In this document: positions 48,983-58,905 of the stretch, piece after piece
Position numbering within the stretch: position 1 is the first letter of the stretch
How the letters are laid out: the number at the start of each line of letters is the position of its first letter
Assembly: GCF_900638385.1 (NCBI RefSeq)
Contig: NZ_LR134510.1
Span: forward strand, 1,364,001-1,428,000
Source of the DNA: Actinobacillus delphinicola
Lineage (GTDB): Bacteria > Pseudomonadota > Gammaproteobacteria > Enterobacterales > Pasteurellaceae
Direction of reading: 5' to 3'
DNA: 64,000 nt
Translations under genes and position numbers: made by a program
Notes under the pieces: model-generated
Seen by the model: only the letters and a program-made list of their open reading frames with translations
Database searches by the model: none
Told to the model about the DNA's origin: nothing

Positions 48983-49044
48983 TATCCATATATAAAATTT
49001 TAGTTTTATTTTATAAGACTAAATCCCAAAGAAAGGAAGAACGA

Positions 49045-51150
49045 ATGGCTCGTAAAACCCCTATTGAGCGTTACCGTAACATCGGTATCAGTGCTCATAT
49101 CGACGCAGGTAAAACAACCACTTCAGAACGTATCTTATTCTATACTGGTGTAAGTCACAAAATCGGTGAAGTTCACGACGGTGCAGCGACTATGGACTGG
49201 ATGGAACAAGAACAAGAACGTGGTATCACTATCACTTCTGCGGCAACAACTGCTTTCTGGAGCGGTATGTCACAACAATACCCACAACACCGTATCAACA
49301 TCATCGATACTCCGGGACACGTTGACTTCACAGTTGAAGTAGAACGTTCTATGCGTGTACTTGATGGTGCGGTAATGGTTTACTGTGCGGTAGGTGGTGT
49401 ACAACCTCAATCAGAAACTGTATGGCGTCAAGCTAACAAATATCATGTTCCACGTATCGCGTTCGTTAACAAAATGGACCGTACTGGTGCAAACTTCCTA
49501 CGCGTAGTTGAACAAATCAAATCTCGTTTAGGCGGTATCGCAGTTCCTCTTCAATTACCAATCGGTGCTGAAGACAACTTTAAAGGTGTTGTTGACCTTG
49601 TTAAAATGCAAGCAATCAACTGGAATGAAGCTGACCAAGGTATGACTTTCACTTACGAAGACATCCCAGCAGATATGGTTGAAGCATGTGAAGAATGGCA
49701 TCAAAACCTTGTTGAAGCAGCAGCTGAATCTTCTGAAGAATTAATGGAAAAATACCTAAACGGTGATGAATTAACTGAAGAAGAAATCAAAGGTGGTTTA
49801 CGTAAACGTGTATTAGACACTGAAATCATCCTTGTAACTTGCGGTTCTGCGTTCAAAAACAAAGGTGTTCAAGCAATGCTTGATGCGGTAATCGATTACT
49901 TACCAGCACCTACAGACGTTCCACCAATCCAAGGTGTAACTTTAACTGACGAACCAGACGAACGTCACGCAACTGATGATGAACCATTCTCATCTCTTGC
50001 ATTCAAAATCGCAACTGACCCATTTGTGGGTAACTTAACATTCTTCCGTGTATACTCTGGTGTTATTAACTCAGGCGATACAGTACTTAACTCTGTTAAA
50101 CAAAAACGTGAACGTTTTGGTCGTATCGTACAAATGCACTCAAACAAACGTGAAGAAATTAAAGAAGTTCGTGCGGGTGATATCGCAGCAGCTATCGGTC
50201 TTAAAGACGTAGCAACTGGTGATACTTTATGTGCACAAGATGCACCAATCATCCTAGAACGTATGGAATTCCCAGAACCAGTAATTTCTGTTGCTGTTGA
50301 ACCTAAAACTAAAGCTGACCAAGAAAAAATGGGTCTTGCATTAGGTCGTTTAGCACAAGAAGACCCTTCATTCCGTGTTCACACTGATGAAGAATCTGGC
50401 GAAACCATTATCTCTGGTATGGGTGAATTACACTTAGACATCATCGTTGACCGTATGAAACGTGAATTCAAAGTGGAAGCTAACATCGGTAAACCACAAG
50501 TATCTTACCGTGAAACTATCCGCACACGTGTTAACGACGTTGAAGGTAAACACGCAAAACAATCTGGTGGTCGCGGTCAATACGGTCACGTTGTTCTTGA
50601 CTTGTACCCATTAGATCCAGAAAGCGAAAAAGGCTACGAATTTGTTAACGAAATCAAAGGTGGTGTAATTCCAACTGAATACATCCCTGCAGTTGACAAA
50701 GGTATCCAAGAACAACTTAAATCTGGTCCTTTAGCAGGTTACCCAGTAGTTGATGTTGGTGTACGCTTACACTTCGGTTCATACCACGATGTGGACTCAT
50801 CTGAATTAGCGTTTAAACTTGCTGCATCTTTAGCATTTAAAGCAGCATTCGCAAAAGCTAACCCAGTATTATTAGAACCAATTATGAAAGTTGAAGTTGA
50901 AACTCCACCAGAATATGTTGGTGACGTAATTGGTGACTTAAGCCGTCGTCGTGCTATGGTAAATGGACAAGAAGCTAACGAACACATCGTTAAAATCGAT
51001 GCTGAAGTTCCACTTTCAGAAATGTTTGGTTACGCAACTGACCTTCGTTCACAAACTCAAGGTCGTGCTTCTTACTCTATGGAACCGTTTAAATACGCTG
51101 AAGCTCCGAAAAATGTTGCTGAAGCAGTTATCGAAGCACGTAAAAAATAA
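49045..51150 (+). CDS. fusA: Translation elongation factor G
   Basis: A 701-residue translocase GTPase. G motifs are [20 protein letters not shown] (G1), [11 protein letters not shown] (G2), DTPGHVDF (G3) and NKMDRTGA (G4). Domains II-V follow, with the [11 protein letters not shown] region of domain IV. Codon use is highly biased, as expected for a highly expressed gene. AAAGGAAGA precedes the ATG. Confidence 0.99.
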   Translation: MARKTPIERYRNIGISAHIDAGKTTTSERILFYTGVSHKIGEVHDGAATMDWMEQEQERGITITSAATTAFWSGMSQQYPQHRINIIDTPGHVDFTVEVERSMRVLDGAVMVYCAVGGVQPQSETVWRQANKYHVPRIAFVNKMDRTGANFLRVVEQIKSRLGGIAVPLQLPIGAEDNFKGVVDLVKMQAINWNEADQGMTFTYEDIPADMVEACEEWHQNLVEAAAESSEELMEKYLNGDELTEEEIKGGLRKRVLDTEIILVTCGSAFKNKGVQAMLDAVIDYLPAPTDVPPIQGVTLTDEPDERHATDDEPFSSLAFKIATDPFVGNLTFFRVYSGVINSGDTVLNSVKQKRERFGRIVQMHSNKREEIKEVRAGDIAAAIGLKDVATGDTLCAQDAPIILERMEFPEPVISVAVEPKTKADQEKMGLALGRLAQEDPSFRVHTDEESGETIISGMGELHLDIIVDRMKREFKVEANIGKPQVSYRETIRTRVNDVEGKHAKQSGGRGQYGHVVLDLYPLDPESEKGYEFVNEIKGGVIPTEYIPAVDKGIQEQLKSGPLAGYPVVDVGVRLHFGSYHDVDSSELAFKLAASLAFKAAFAKANPVLLEPIMKVEVETPPEYVGDVIGDLSRRRAMVNGQEANEHIVKIDAEVPLSEMFGYATDLRSQTQGRASYSMEPFKYAEAPKNVAEAVIEARKK

Positions 51151-51166
51151 TTACTTGTTTTTAAAA

Positions 51167-51191
51167 ACTGTGGCATAGTATATGCCACAGT
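51167..51191 (+). other. Perfect 11-bp inverted repeat between fusA and tuf
   Basis: ACTGTGGCATA (51167-51177) and TATGCCACAGT (51181-51191) with a 3-nt loop, followed by CTTAATCATT rather than a T-run. It ends 24 bp before the tuf start and may adjust the tuf to fusA ratio by processing or attenuation. Confidence 0.6.
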
Positions 51192-51203
51192 CTTAATCAT
51201 TAA

Positions 51204-52400
<1,197 letters not shown>

Positions 52401-52416
52401 TTAGCGATTTACGCTT

Positions 52417-52446
52417 AAAAAAAGGGAGCTTCGGCTCCCTTTTTTG
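52417..52446 (+). terminator. Intrinsic terminator of the str operon
   Basis: GGGAGC (52424-52429), UUCG tetraloop, GCTCCC (52434-52439) and T6, with A7 before the stem so that the pairing extends and the structure is bidirectional. Very strong. Confidence 0.95.
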
Positions 52447-52470
52447 TTATGGGGAGTGATGTTACTTTAC

Positions 52471-52765
52471 TTGCTTGTGCAAGACAAACCGTAGGCTTGA
52501 ATGTTGCGAAGTAACGACCTGTAGGCGAGCGAAGCGAGTACAAGTAACCAAAGAACACACCCCTGATAAATCGCTTTTTCTCAGTTTGTGGAAATTTTCT
52601 TAACGGTTTTTTTGTAACTCGTTTCGCTCAAACAGGACAAAAAACTAGAAATTTCCAGTCGCTCAGGCGATTTATAAGGGGACCGTTGGCGCAGTTTTTG
52701 AGTTTTTATTTTTTTAATTAAATCACGGTTTAAAATTCGTAAAAAATTATGATTTTTGGGGCGTA
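52471..52765 (+). repeat. Structured module, copy A
   Basis: It begins with an 8-bp stem TTGCTTGT (52471-52478) / ACAAGTAA (52540-52547) enclosing the hairpin GTTGC-GAA-GTAAC (52503-52515). A long hairpin follows: CCCCTGATAAATCGC (52560-52574) with GCGATTTATAAGGGG (52667-52681), inside it GGAAATTT (52590-52597) with AAATTTCC (52649-52656), and inside that GTTTTTTTGT (52606-52615) with ACAAAAAAC (52637-52645). It ends in a dispersed palindrome. Confidence 0.8.
52723..52765 (+). repeat. Dispersed palindrome, copy 5
   Basis: TCACGGTTTAAAATTCG and ATGATTTTTGGGGCGTA around GTAAAAAATTA; the left arm is degenerate. Followed by GTTTTTTG. Forms the 3' end of structured module A. Confidence 0.75.
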
Positions 52766-52834
52766 GTTTTTTGTTTTTTAATTTATGTAATTGTCGCTTT
52801 TTTGCGTATATGAACTTCGTTCATTTTCATTTCT

Positions 52835-53130
52835 TTGCTTTTGCAAGACAAACCGTAGGTTTGAACGTTGCGAAGCAACGACCCGAAAGGCGGGCGAGGC
52901 GAGTAAAAGTAATCAAAGAACACACCCTGATAAATCGCTTTTTCTCAGTTTGTGGAAATTTTCTTAACGTTTTTTTTTGTAACTCGCTTAGCTCAAACAG
53001 GACAAAAAACTAAAAATTTCAGTCGCTCAGGCGATTTATAAGGGGACCGTTGGCGCAGCTTTTGAGTTTTTTATTTTTGGATTAAATCACGGCTTGAATT
53101 TCATAAAATTTTATGGATTTTGGGGCGTGA
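52835..53130 (+). repeat. Structured module, copy B
   Basis: It matches copy A at a 364-bp offset over nearly its full length. Paired changes keep the structure: the first stem is TTGCTTTT (52835-52842) / AAAAGTAA (52905-52912), a G-C to T-A swap, and the small hairpin is GTTGC-GAA-GCAAC (52867-52879), a G.U to G-C change. CCCTGATAAATCGC (52925-52938) pairs with GCGATTTATAAGGG beginning at 53031. Confidence 0.8.
53087..53130 (+). repeat. Dispersed palindrome, copy 6
   Basis: TCACGGCTTGAATTTCATAA and TTATGGATTTTGGGGCGTGA. Followed by TTTTAGTTTTTG. Forms the 3' end of structured module B. A further partial copy (CACGCCAAGATTTTCGAGAA, from 53151) follows. Confidence 0.8.
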
Positions 53131-53224
53131 TTTTAGTTTTTGATAAAAATCACGCCAAGATTTTCGAGAAAATTTATGGGGTTTATAGATAACCGTAGTT
53201 TTTTTATAAGAAAATGTTGTGCAA

Positions 53225-53248
53225 ATAAGGCATCGGATAATGCCTTAT
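53225..53248 (-). terminator. Candidate terminator after thiE
   Basis: Perfect 9-bp arms ATAAGGCAT (53225-53233) and ATGCCTTAT (53240-53248) with a 6-nt loop, 15 bp beyond the thiE stop. The following T-run on the minus strand is short, so efficiency is uncertain. Confidence 0.55.
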
Positions 53249-53263
53249 CCTTTAAGCTAAAGA

Positions 53264-53908
53264 TTACCAATAGGGGATAATTCGCGATAAATCATGGGCT
53301 TTGGTTATCATAGAAATGACGGCAATACCATCAGGATTAGTTGCTTTAAGCGCATGAATATTTTGCAATGAAATCCCACCAATGGCGACTAGTGGTTTAC
53401 GGATATGCGCTGATTTTAATTGCCGAATAATATCAGGGTGTAAAGCATTACCTGCATCTTCTTTAGAATTTGTTGAAAAAATTGGACCAACACCTAGATA
53501 ACTAATCTCAGGGTATCTATCTGCTAATTGAGCTTGTGCCAATGTTTGGCAAGACAATCCAATAATTTTATTTTTAAACAGGGGGATGATATCCACAACA
53601 GGCGTATCGGATTGTCCCACATGGATCCCATCGGCATTAAGCTTTAATGCGAGAGCGACATCATTATTAATAATAAAGGGTACTTTCGCTTTCGCACAAA
53701 GTTTTTGGCAATCTTGAGCTAAGGCGCTGATCGTGTCTGGATCTCTGAGCGAGTTTTTGCCTTTTTCACGAAATTGAAAGCAAGTAATGCCCGCATTTAA
53801 AGCATTTTCAAGAATGTGTAATAAATTATTTGCATTATTGCCATTTAAATGTTGACAATCTTGAGAACCCGCCACGAAATAGCGTTTTAGAAAAGGAAGT
53901 TTATGCAT
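53264..53908 (-). CDS. thiE: Thiamine-phosphate synthase
   Basis: A 214-residue TIM-barrel enzyme that joins HMP-PP and thiazole phosphate to give thiamine phosphate. It has ITCFQFREKGKNSLRD, FIINNDVALALKLNADGIHVGQSD and LGVGPIFSTNSKEDAG. The start overlaps thiD by 8 bp. It is the last gene of the riboswitch-controlled operon. Confidence 0.94.
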   Translation of the reverse strand: MHKLPFLKRYFVAGSQDCQHLNGNNANNLLHILENALNAGITCFQFREKGKNSLRDPDTISALAQDCQKLCAKAKVPFIINNDVALALKLNADGIHVGQSDTPVVDIIPLFKNKIIGLSCQTLAQAQLADRYPEISYLGVGPIFSTNSKEDAGNALHPDIIRQLKSAHIRKPLVAIGGISLQNIHALKATNPDGIAVISMITKAHDLSRIIPYW

Positions 53909-54731
53909 CGTTTATTTCTCCATTTAATGCCTCATTTCCTGCCCATAAATTGACAGGACCATGCCCATGACCGATATTCAGCGGATGTGTAATTGCGTCA
54001 GTGATAAACCTTTTGGCACGGATAATGGCATTTTTTACCGATTCACCTTTTGCTAATTCTGCAGTAATGCAAGAAGATAACGTGCAACCTGTGCCGTGCG
54101 TGTGTGGAGTATGGAAACGTTTGGCAGGGAGAGTGAAAAATGTATTACCGAGCAGAATCCAATCATTAGAGGTTTCGCCTGTAAAATCTGCTGTATGCCC
54201 ACCTTTAATCATCACGTTTTTAGCGCCTAACGCTTGTAAATATTGGGCGGCTTTTAGGGCAGAGTGATCGTCATAAACCGAAATACCCGTAAGGACTTCG
54301 CACTCAGGAAGATTCGGGGTAATGAGTGTACAAAGGGGAATAAGATTTTCTTTTAACTGTAAAATAGCCGAATCTTGTAAGAGTTTTGCACCACCCTTGG
54401 CAATCATGACGGGATCAAGCACAATATTTTTTAAAGCATATTGCTGTAATTTCTGTGCTACAAGTTGAATGATTTCCGCATCGCCTAACATGCCGATTTT
54501 AACCGCATCAATTGAAAAATCATCGCAAACAGCCGTTAATTGCGCTGAAATGTTTTCTAAAGGGAGGCGATGAATATGATGCACGCCCAATGTATTTTGT
54601 GCAGTCACCGCAGTTAATACAGAGGTGCCGAATACGCCTCGCATTTGAAATGTTTTTAAATCGGTTTGAATACCCGCACCGCCACCGCTATCAGACCCAG
54701 CAATAGTCAGTGCTTGTGGAAAATGGCTCAT
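53901..54731 (-). CDS. thiD: Hydroxymethylpyrimidine/phosphomethylpyrimidine kinase
   Basis: A 276-residue ribokinase-fold enzyme that phosphorylates HMP and HMP-P. It starts MSHFPQALTIAGSDSGGGAG and has VKIGMLGDAEII, VLDPVMIAKGG and the C-terminal HTHGTGCTLSSCITA anion hole with the catalytic Asp replaced in the GTGC context normal for ThiD. It overlaps thiM by 4 bp (ATGA) and thiE by 8 bp, which indicates translational coupling. Confidence 0.95.
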   Translation of the reverse strand: MSHFPQALTIAGSDSGGGAGIQTDLKTFQMRGVFGTSVLTAVTAQNTLGVHHIHRLPLENISAQLTAVCDDFSIDAVKIGMLGDAEIIQLVAQKLQQYALKNIVLDPVMIAKGGAKLLQDSAILQLKENLIPLCTLITPNLPECEVLTGISVYDDHSALKAAQYLQALGAKNVMIKGGHTADFTGETSNDWILLGNTFFTLPAKRFHTPHTHGTGCTLSSCITAELAKGESVKNAIIRAKRFITDAITHPLNIGHGHGPVNLWAGNEALNGEINDA

Positions 54732-55534
54732 TTTATCTCCTTAATTTGAACGTGATTTTTTATGTAATCTAAATGGGGTTGTGCTAACGCATCTAGAAAA
54801 GCCATTAAAAAAGTTCCGTTACTTCCAGCTTGAAGTAAAGTACGTTGCTCGGCTTTTTCGGCGGCGATTTTGTAGAAGGCACTTGCAGTAGTAAGTGCGC
54901 GGAGAGGGTGATTGCAACAAGCTAAAAAAGCCGTGAGTACGGCACCTTGTAAGCAACCCGTTGCAGTAATTTTAGGTAAAAAAGGACTGCCACCTGTAAC
55001 GGTAATAGTTTGACTACCATCGGTGATGATATCCGTTGCTCCGCTTAATAAAACAGTGGTGTGGTATTTAGTTGCAACCTTTTGTGCAATTAGAATAGGA
55101 TCTTGTTGCCCTTCTCCAACATCTACGCCTTTCGGCTGCCAATTTATCCCTGCAAGATAAGCAAGCTCCGCTGCATTCCCTCGGATGGCAGTAAAGTGGT
55201 AGTGTTCTAAAAGATAATTAATTTTTTGTTGACGAAATTGTGTTGCTCCCACGCCCACAGGGTCGAGCAGAATAGGTTTTTGGTGCTGATTATAATGAGA
55301 GCAGGCGAGGCAAACTGCTTGCCATTTATCCTCGCAGAGTGTACCGATATTGACAGAAAGTCCTTGCGTGAGCGTGGCAAGATCTGCCATTTCTTCTGCA
55401 CAATCGGACATCAGTGGCGAAGCGCCAATAGCGAGTAGTCCATTAGCTACAAAGTTTGCCGCCACGATATTGGTGATACAATGGATAAGCGGGTTATGTG
55501 TACGGAGTTGATTGATTAAGGTGATATCAAGCAT
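54728..55534 (-). CDS. thiM: Hydroxyethylthiazole kinase
   Basis: A 268-residue ribokinase-like enzyme that phosphorylates the salvaged thiazole alcohol. It shows PLIHCITNIVAANFVANGLL, GASPLMSDCAEEM, ILLDPVGVGAT, AIRGNAAEL and ITATGCLQGAVL. With thiD and thiE it allows thiamine phosphate synthesis from imported or recycled moieties. Ten bases separate it from tenA. Confidence 0.95.
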   Translation of the reverse strand: MLDITLINQLRTHNPLIHCITNIVAANFVANGLLAIGASPLMSDCAEEMADLATLTQGLSVNIGTLCEDKWQAVCLACSHYNQHQKPILLDPVGVGATQFRQQKINYLLEHYHFTAIRGNAAELAYLAGINWQPKGVDVGEGQQDPILIAQKVATKYHTTVLLSGATDIITDGSQTITVTGGSPFLPKITATGCLQGAVLTAFLACCNHPLRALTTASAFYKIAAEKAEQRTLLQAGSNGTFLMAFLDALAQPHLDYIKNHVQIKEIK

Positions 55535-55544
55535 AACGCCCCCT

Positions 55545-56189
55545 TTAACTTAAATCTAAACCCATTTGCCAAAAGCCAATTTCCATACGAGTTGCAGTAT
55601 TAAAAATACGTTGCCAATGCTCAGGATCTTGAATGCCACTGTGTTGAATTAATTGATCAGCTTGGCGCATGAAGCGCTGGACGCTTTCTTGTGAAGTATC
55701 GCTATCATACATATCGATCCATTTTTGGTAAGGATTGTTTGGGGTATGGTTTTTCGCCAGTTTTTCTGCAATTTGACTATAACCCAAAGCGCAGGGGGCC
55801 ATCGCGACAAATAATTCAGCCAGCCCATATTTCATTCCAATATCAAGCACATAGCGGGTGTAACCTATATTATTGGGGCTTTCTGGATGTTTTTGTATTT
55901 CCTGTGCAGAAAGCCCCCAACTTTCGCAAAAATCTAAGTGCATGGATTGTTCCACTTCCAAAATCGCTTGAATACCTTGTTGAGCATATTTCATTAGTTC
56001 TACATTTTCTGCTTTGTAAACGGCAAGTCCCCAGGCACGGGCGAATTGCAATAAAAACAGATAATCTTGAATGAGATAATGTTTAAAAGAGGCAAGCGGT
56101 AAAGTGCCACGCCCCAATTCTCGGACAAATTTATGCTCAGTATAATCTTGCCAGTATGGGCAGTTTTGAATGAGGTACGTAATGTTCAT
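55545..56189 (-). CDS. tenA: Aminopyrimidine aminohydrolase TenA
   Basis: A 214-residue all-helical TenA/Thi-4 protein that hydrolyses aminomethyl-aminopyrimidine (a thiamine breakdown product) to HMP. The catalytic Cys133 (APCALGYSQI) and the C-terminal Glu203 (MEIGFWQMGL) are in place, as are the conserved HYLIQDYLFLLQFARAWG residues. It therefore looks like the TenA_C class. It lies between the pyrimidine transporter genes and thiM, which fits a salvage route for degraded thiamine. Confidence 0.94.
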   Translation of the reverse strand: MNITYLIQNCPYWQDYTEHKFVRELGRGTLPLASFKHYLIQDYLFLLQFARAWGLAVYKAENVELMKYAQQGIQAILEVEQSMHLDFCESWGLSAQEIQKHPESPNNIGYTRYVLDIGMKYGLAELFVAMAPCALGYSQIAEKLAKNHTPNNPYQKWIDMYDSDTSQESVQRFMRQADQLIQHSGIQDPEHWQRIFNTATRMEIGFWQMGLDLS

Positions 56190-56197
56190 AATTCTCC

Positions 56198-57142
56198 TTA
56201 AAGCGCATAGTCTTTGGTGTAGTTAGAAAGGTTTAAATCGTGTGAAATCACATGATTTTTATAGAGGAAAACGGAAAAATTTTGATAATCCGCACGGTTA
56301 AGTTTGCTCGGTTTGGGACTGATATAAGGAATAGTATCTTGCCAAGCGAGTTGGTTTAATGGGGTATTTAAAAGTGCGGGATTGTAACTGATAAAGGCTT
56401 GCCACGCTTTTTGTGGGTGGGCTTTGATATAATCGGTTGCATCATTGAGCGCTGCTACGAAGCGCTGAAATTTAGGAGCATTGACTTGGTCTTTATGGCA
56501 AATTACGACAAGTTCTTCATAATTTGGCACACCATTTTGTTCAGGGAAAAAGGCTTTGGCTTTTACACCCGCAAGTTTAAGTTGGTTGACTTCAAAATTA
56601 CGAAACGCACCATTAATGGCATCTACACGCTTACTTAAAAGTGCAGGCGAGAGCTCATAATTGACATTCACCATTTTTACGTCATTAAGGGTTAAGCCCG
56701 CATGATTAAGCATAGTTTTGAGTACGACACTTTCAAATCCCGAGATAGCATGTCCAATTTTTTTACCTTTGAGATCGGCAAGTGTTTTGATATGACCATC
56801 GTCTAGGACGACTAGGCTACTCAATGGCTGATTGAATAGCGAGGCAATGCGTACTAATGGTAATCCCTGTGCGACCGCCATTTGTAATTGAGTTAAATAA
56901 TCTATCGCAATATCAGCTTGATGAGTGGCTATCAATTTCGGTGGTAGCGATGGATCGGTCGGTTCAATAATATGCACATCGAGATGATATTTTTTGAAAA
57001 AGCCTTGTTGCTGCGCAACGATAATGGCGGCATGATCTGGATTAATAAACCAATCTAGCACTAAATTGATTCTGTCTGCTCCGTTGGCAAAAGCGGTTTT
57101 AGCAAGGCAGGCAATAAGCAAGATGAATAGTCTTTTTTTCAT
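56198..57142 (-). CDS. thiY: Thiamine-pyrimidine ABC transporter substrate-binding protein (ThiY-like)
   Basis: A 314-residue periplasmic protein of the NMT1/THI5-like family with a Sec signal (MKKRLFILLIACLAKTAFA). The start is the ATG with GGAG six bases upstream, rather than an in-frame TTG four codons earlier. LVLDWFINPDHAAIIVAQQQ, KGKKIGHAISGFESVV and GAFRNFEVNQLKLAG are family segments. It probably binds HMP or a formylaminopyrimidine for import and is followed by tenA, which processes such compounds. Confidence 0.88.
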   Translation of the reverse strand: MKKRLFILLIACLAKTAFANGADRINLVLDWFINPDHAAIIVAQQQGFFKKYHLDVHIIEPTDPSLPPKLIATHQADIAIDYLTQLQMAVAQGLPLVRIASLFNQPLSSLVVLDDGHIKTLADLKGKKIGHAISGFESVVLKTMLNHAGLTLNDVKMVNVNYELSPALLSKRVDAINGAFRNFEVNQLKLAGVKAKAFFPEQNGVPNYEELVVICHKDQVNAPKFQRFVAALNDATDYIKAHPQKAWQAFISYNPALLNTPLNQLAWQDTIPYISPKPSKLNRADYQNFSVFLYKNHVISHDLNLSNYTKDYAL

Positions 57143-57154
57143 TGTTTTCTCCAA

Positions 57155-57895
57155 TTAGTTACCATTCCAAAAAATGAATTTTTTTAAAGATTTATCAATC
57201 ATGAAATAAAGGGTTAAAGTCATAAAAATTAAAACCGATAGGGCAGCAAAAAGCATATCGGATTGCATGCGGGCATTGCTTATTAGCATGAGATATCCCA
57301 AACCGTGCGAAGCGCCGACCCATTCGCCAACCACGGCACCAATAGGCGCAATGGTGGCGGCAATACGGATACCTGATCCTACGGCAGGTAGCGCAGCGGG
57401 GAGGCGCACACGAGTTAAAATTTGCAGCGGTGTGGCACCACAACTTTTTGCGATAAAGATCATTTCTTGAGGCGTGTTTTTGAGTGCATCAAATACATTA
57501 CTGGTGATCGGGAAGAAAATGATGATCGTGGTCATCACCAGTTTAGAGAAAAAACCAAAACCGAACCAAAGCACTAAAATCGGGGCAATCGCAAAGATCG
57601 GAATCGCTTGGCTAATCAATAAAATTGGTAGCAAAAGGCGAGAAAGCACTTTGTTGTAGAAAAGGAAGATTGCCGTTACGATTCCAAGTATTGTGCCGAC
57701 AAAGAGCCCTGCTAAAATTTCTAAAAGCGTTTGTGTTCCGTGTTCAAACAATACGCTATGGTATTGAATAAGCGCATTAATGACTTGTTTAGGGCTAGGG
57801 AAAATGTAAGGCGGTAAGTCAAATAGCAAAATTGTACTTTCCCAGATTAAACCTAAAATCAGGATTAAAAATAAGCTATGTAAAATTTTATGCAT
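57155..57895 (-). CDS. thiX: Thiamine-pyrimidine ABC transporter permease (ThiX-like)
   Basis: A 246-residue BPD-transport inner-membrane permease with six helices. The EAA loop region is CGATPLQILTRVRLPAALP, followed by GIRIAATIAPIGAVVGEWVG, as in ThiX/SsuC/TauC-like permeases. It lies between the ATPase gene (2-bp gap) and the binding protein, forming a complete transporter. Confidence 0.9.
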   Translation of the reverse strand: MHKILHSLFLILILGLIWESTILLFDLPPYIFPSPKQVINALIQYHSVLFEHGTQTLLEILAGLFVGTILGIVTAIFLFYNKVLSRLLLPILLISQAIPIFAIAPILVLWFGFGFFSKLVMTTIIIFFPITSNVFDALKNTPQEMIFIAKSCGATPLQILTRVRLPAALPAVGSGIRIAATIAPIGAVVGEWVGASHGLGYLMLISNARMQSDMLFAALSVLIFMTLTLYFMIDKSLKKFIFWNGN

Positions 57896-57897
57896 AA

Positions 57898-58581
57898 TTA
57901 CTCGGCAAGTTTTTTAATTAAAGAGGCATAGGGATTTTCGGTATTGTCCTTATGAGGGAAATGTTCAAGCGGTTGCTTTCCACTACGCAAAATATAAATT
58001 TGATCGGCGAAAGAAAGTGCCTCACTCGGGCTGTGGGTAATCATCAAAACGGTTTTATTTATTAAGAGAGATTGGCTCAATTGTAAAAGTTGAATCTTAG
58101 TCACTTCATCAAGGGCAGAAAAAGGCTCATCCATTAGAACAACATCGGCATCTTGCATAAGAATACGTGCTAGGGCGACACGTTGACGTTGCCCTCCAGA
58201 TAAACGAAAAACTTTTTTATGAATATGTTCCTCAAGACCAACAGAATTTAAAAGTTGCTTGGCTTTTTGTGTGGTTTGATATGTTTTTTGGTGACGTAAA
58301 TGTGCCGCTAATTGAACATTATCAAGGACGGATAACCACGGATAGAGGGAATAATTTTGCGGTAAATAAGCAAAACGAAGGTGTGATGGATAGGAAATTT
58401 CACCCGTGATACGTTCATTCGTGCGAAAGCCCGCAATAGCACGTAACAATGAGGATTTACCTACGCCAGATCGCCCAAGTAAGACGGTATTCTTACCAGA
58501 TTCTAAAGTTAAATTGAGATTTTGGAAAAGGTATTGCTCTTTAAAAGCAATCGCCAAATTTTGGATTTGAATTAAAGACAT
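57898..58581 (-). CDS. thiZ: Thiamine-pyrimidine ABC transporter ATPase (ThiZ-like)
   Basis: A 227-residue ABC ATPase. Walker A is LLGRSGVGKSSLLRAIAG, the Q-loop is YLPQNYSLYPWLS, the signature is LSGGQRQRVALARIL and Walker B is VVLMDEPFSALDE. I chose the ATG at 58581, five bases after GGGG; a GTG two codons earlier would weaken the ribosome-binding site. First gene after the TPP riboswitch, so the whole import and salvage operon is under TPP control. Confidence 0.88.
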   Translation of the reverse strand: MSLIQIQNLAIAFKEQYLFQNLNLTLESGKNTVLLGRSGVGKSSLLRAIAGFRTNERITGEISYPSHLRFAYLPQNYSLYPWLSVLDNVQLAAHLRHQKTYQTTQKAKQLLNSVGLEEHIHKKVFRLSGGQRQRVALARILMQDADVVLMDEPFSALDEVTKIQLLQLSQSLLINKTVLMITHSPSEALSFADQIYILRSGKQPLEHFPHKDNTENPYASLIKKLAE

Positions 58582-58651
58582 GTACACCCCGTTGTATTTA
58601 ATGGAAAATACAATGGAGTAAGATTAGAAAAAGATAGATTAAATGTTTGCA

Positions 58652-58738
58652 TTCTCGTTTCCTACGCCAGTACTAACTGTTTCAGGTTCACGGGACTCTC
58701 TCAGCCAATTAAGGCACCCCGACGGATGAGCGACATTC
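58652..58738 (-). ncRNA. TPP riboswitch (THI element)
   Basis: Read on the minus strand, it contains GTCGGGGTGCC, then GGCTGAGAGAG, CCCGTGAACCTGA and the 3' part ACTGGCGTAGGAA, which are the invariant pyrimidine- and pyrophosphate-sensing helices of the THI box. It lies about 70 bp upstream of thiZ. No clear expression-platform terminator is visible, so control of translation initiation is more likely. Confidence 0.96.
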
Positions 58739-58834
58739 TAGGCAAGTCAAAAAATAAAGTCAAGACACATTATTTAAAAATAATGTTATAAATTAGGCAG
58801 TTAATGTTAAATTTTTTCTATCTTTTAATAAAAA

Positions 58835-58878
58835 TCACGCCCCAATAATCATAAAAATTTATGAGAATTGAGGCGTGA
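58835..58878 (-). repeat. Dispersed palindrome, copy 7, after sspB
   Basis: TCACGCCCCAATAATCATAA and TTATGAGAATTGAGGCGTGA. It is flanked by TAAAAA on the left, giving TTTTTA at the end of the minus-strand transcript. Arm polarity is inverted relative to copies 2 and 3, so the G.U wobble is in the minus-strand (sspB) transcript. Confidence 0.88.
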
Positions 58879-58905
58879 AAATATAGATTAGAGCGTATTG
58901 TGAGC

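Larger units (their letters stand above)
52401..53263. other. Non-coding stretch with twin structured modules
   Basis: 863 bp between tuf and thiE. It contains the tuf terminator, two copies of a module of about 300 bp offset by 364 bp, three palindrome-family members and the thiE terminator. Reading frames here are not gene-like. Confidence 0.8.
58588..58905. other. Leader of the thiamine operon and sspB downstream region
   Basis: 318 bp with no gene. From right to left it holds the sspB-side palindrome (58835-58878), AT-rich spacer, the TPP riboswitch (58652-58738) and about 70 bp of leader before thiZ. Confidence 0.8.

Noticed and set aside
52756-53013. 85-residue reading frame between tuf and thiE
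   Set aside because: It crosses structured module copies and a palindrome, has no ribosome-binding site and no protein-like composition.
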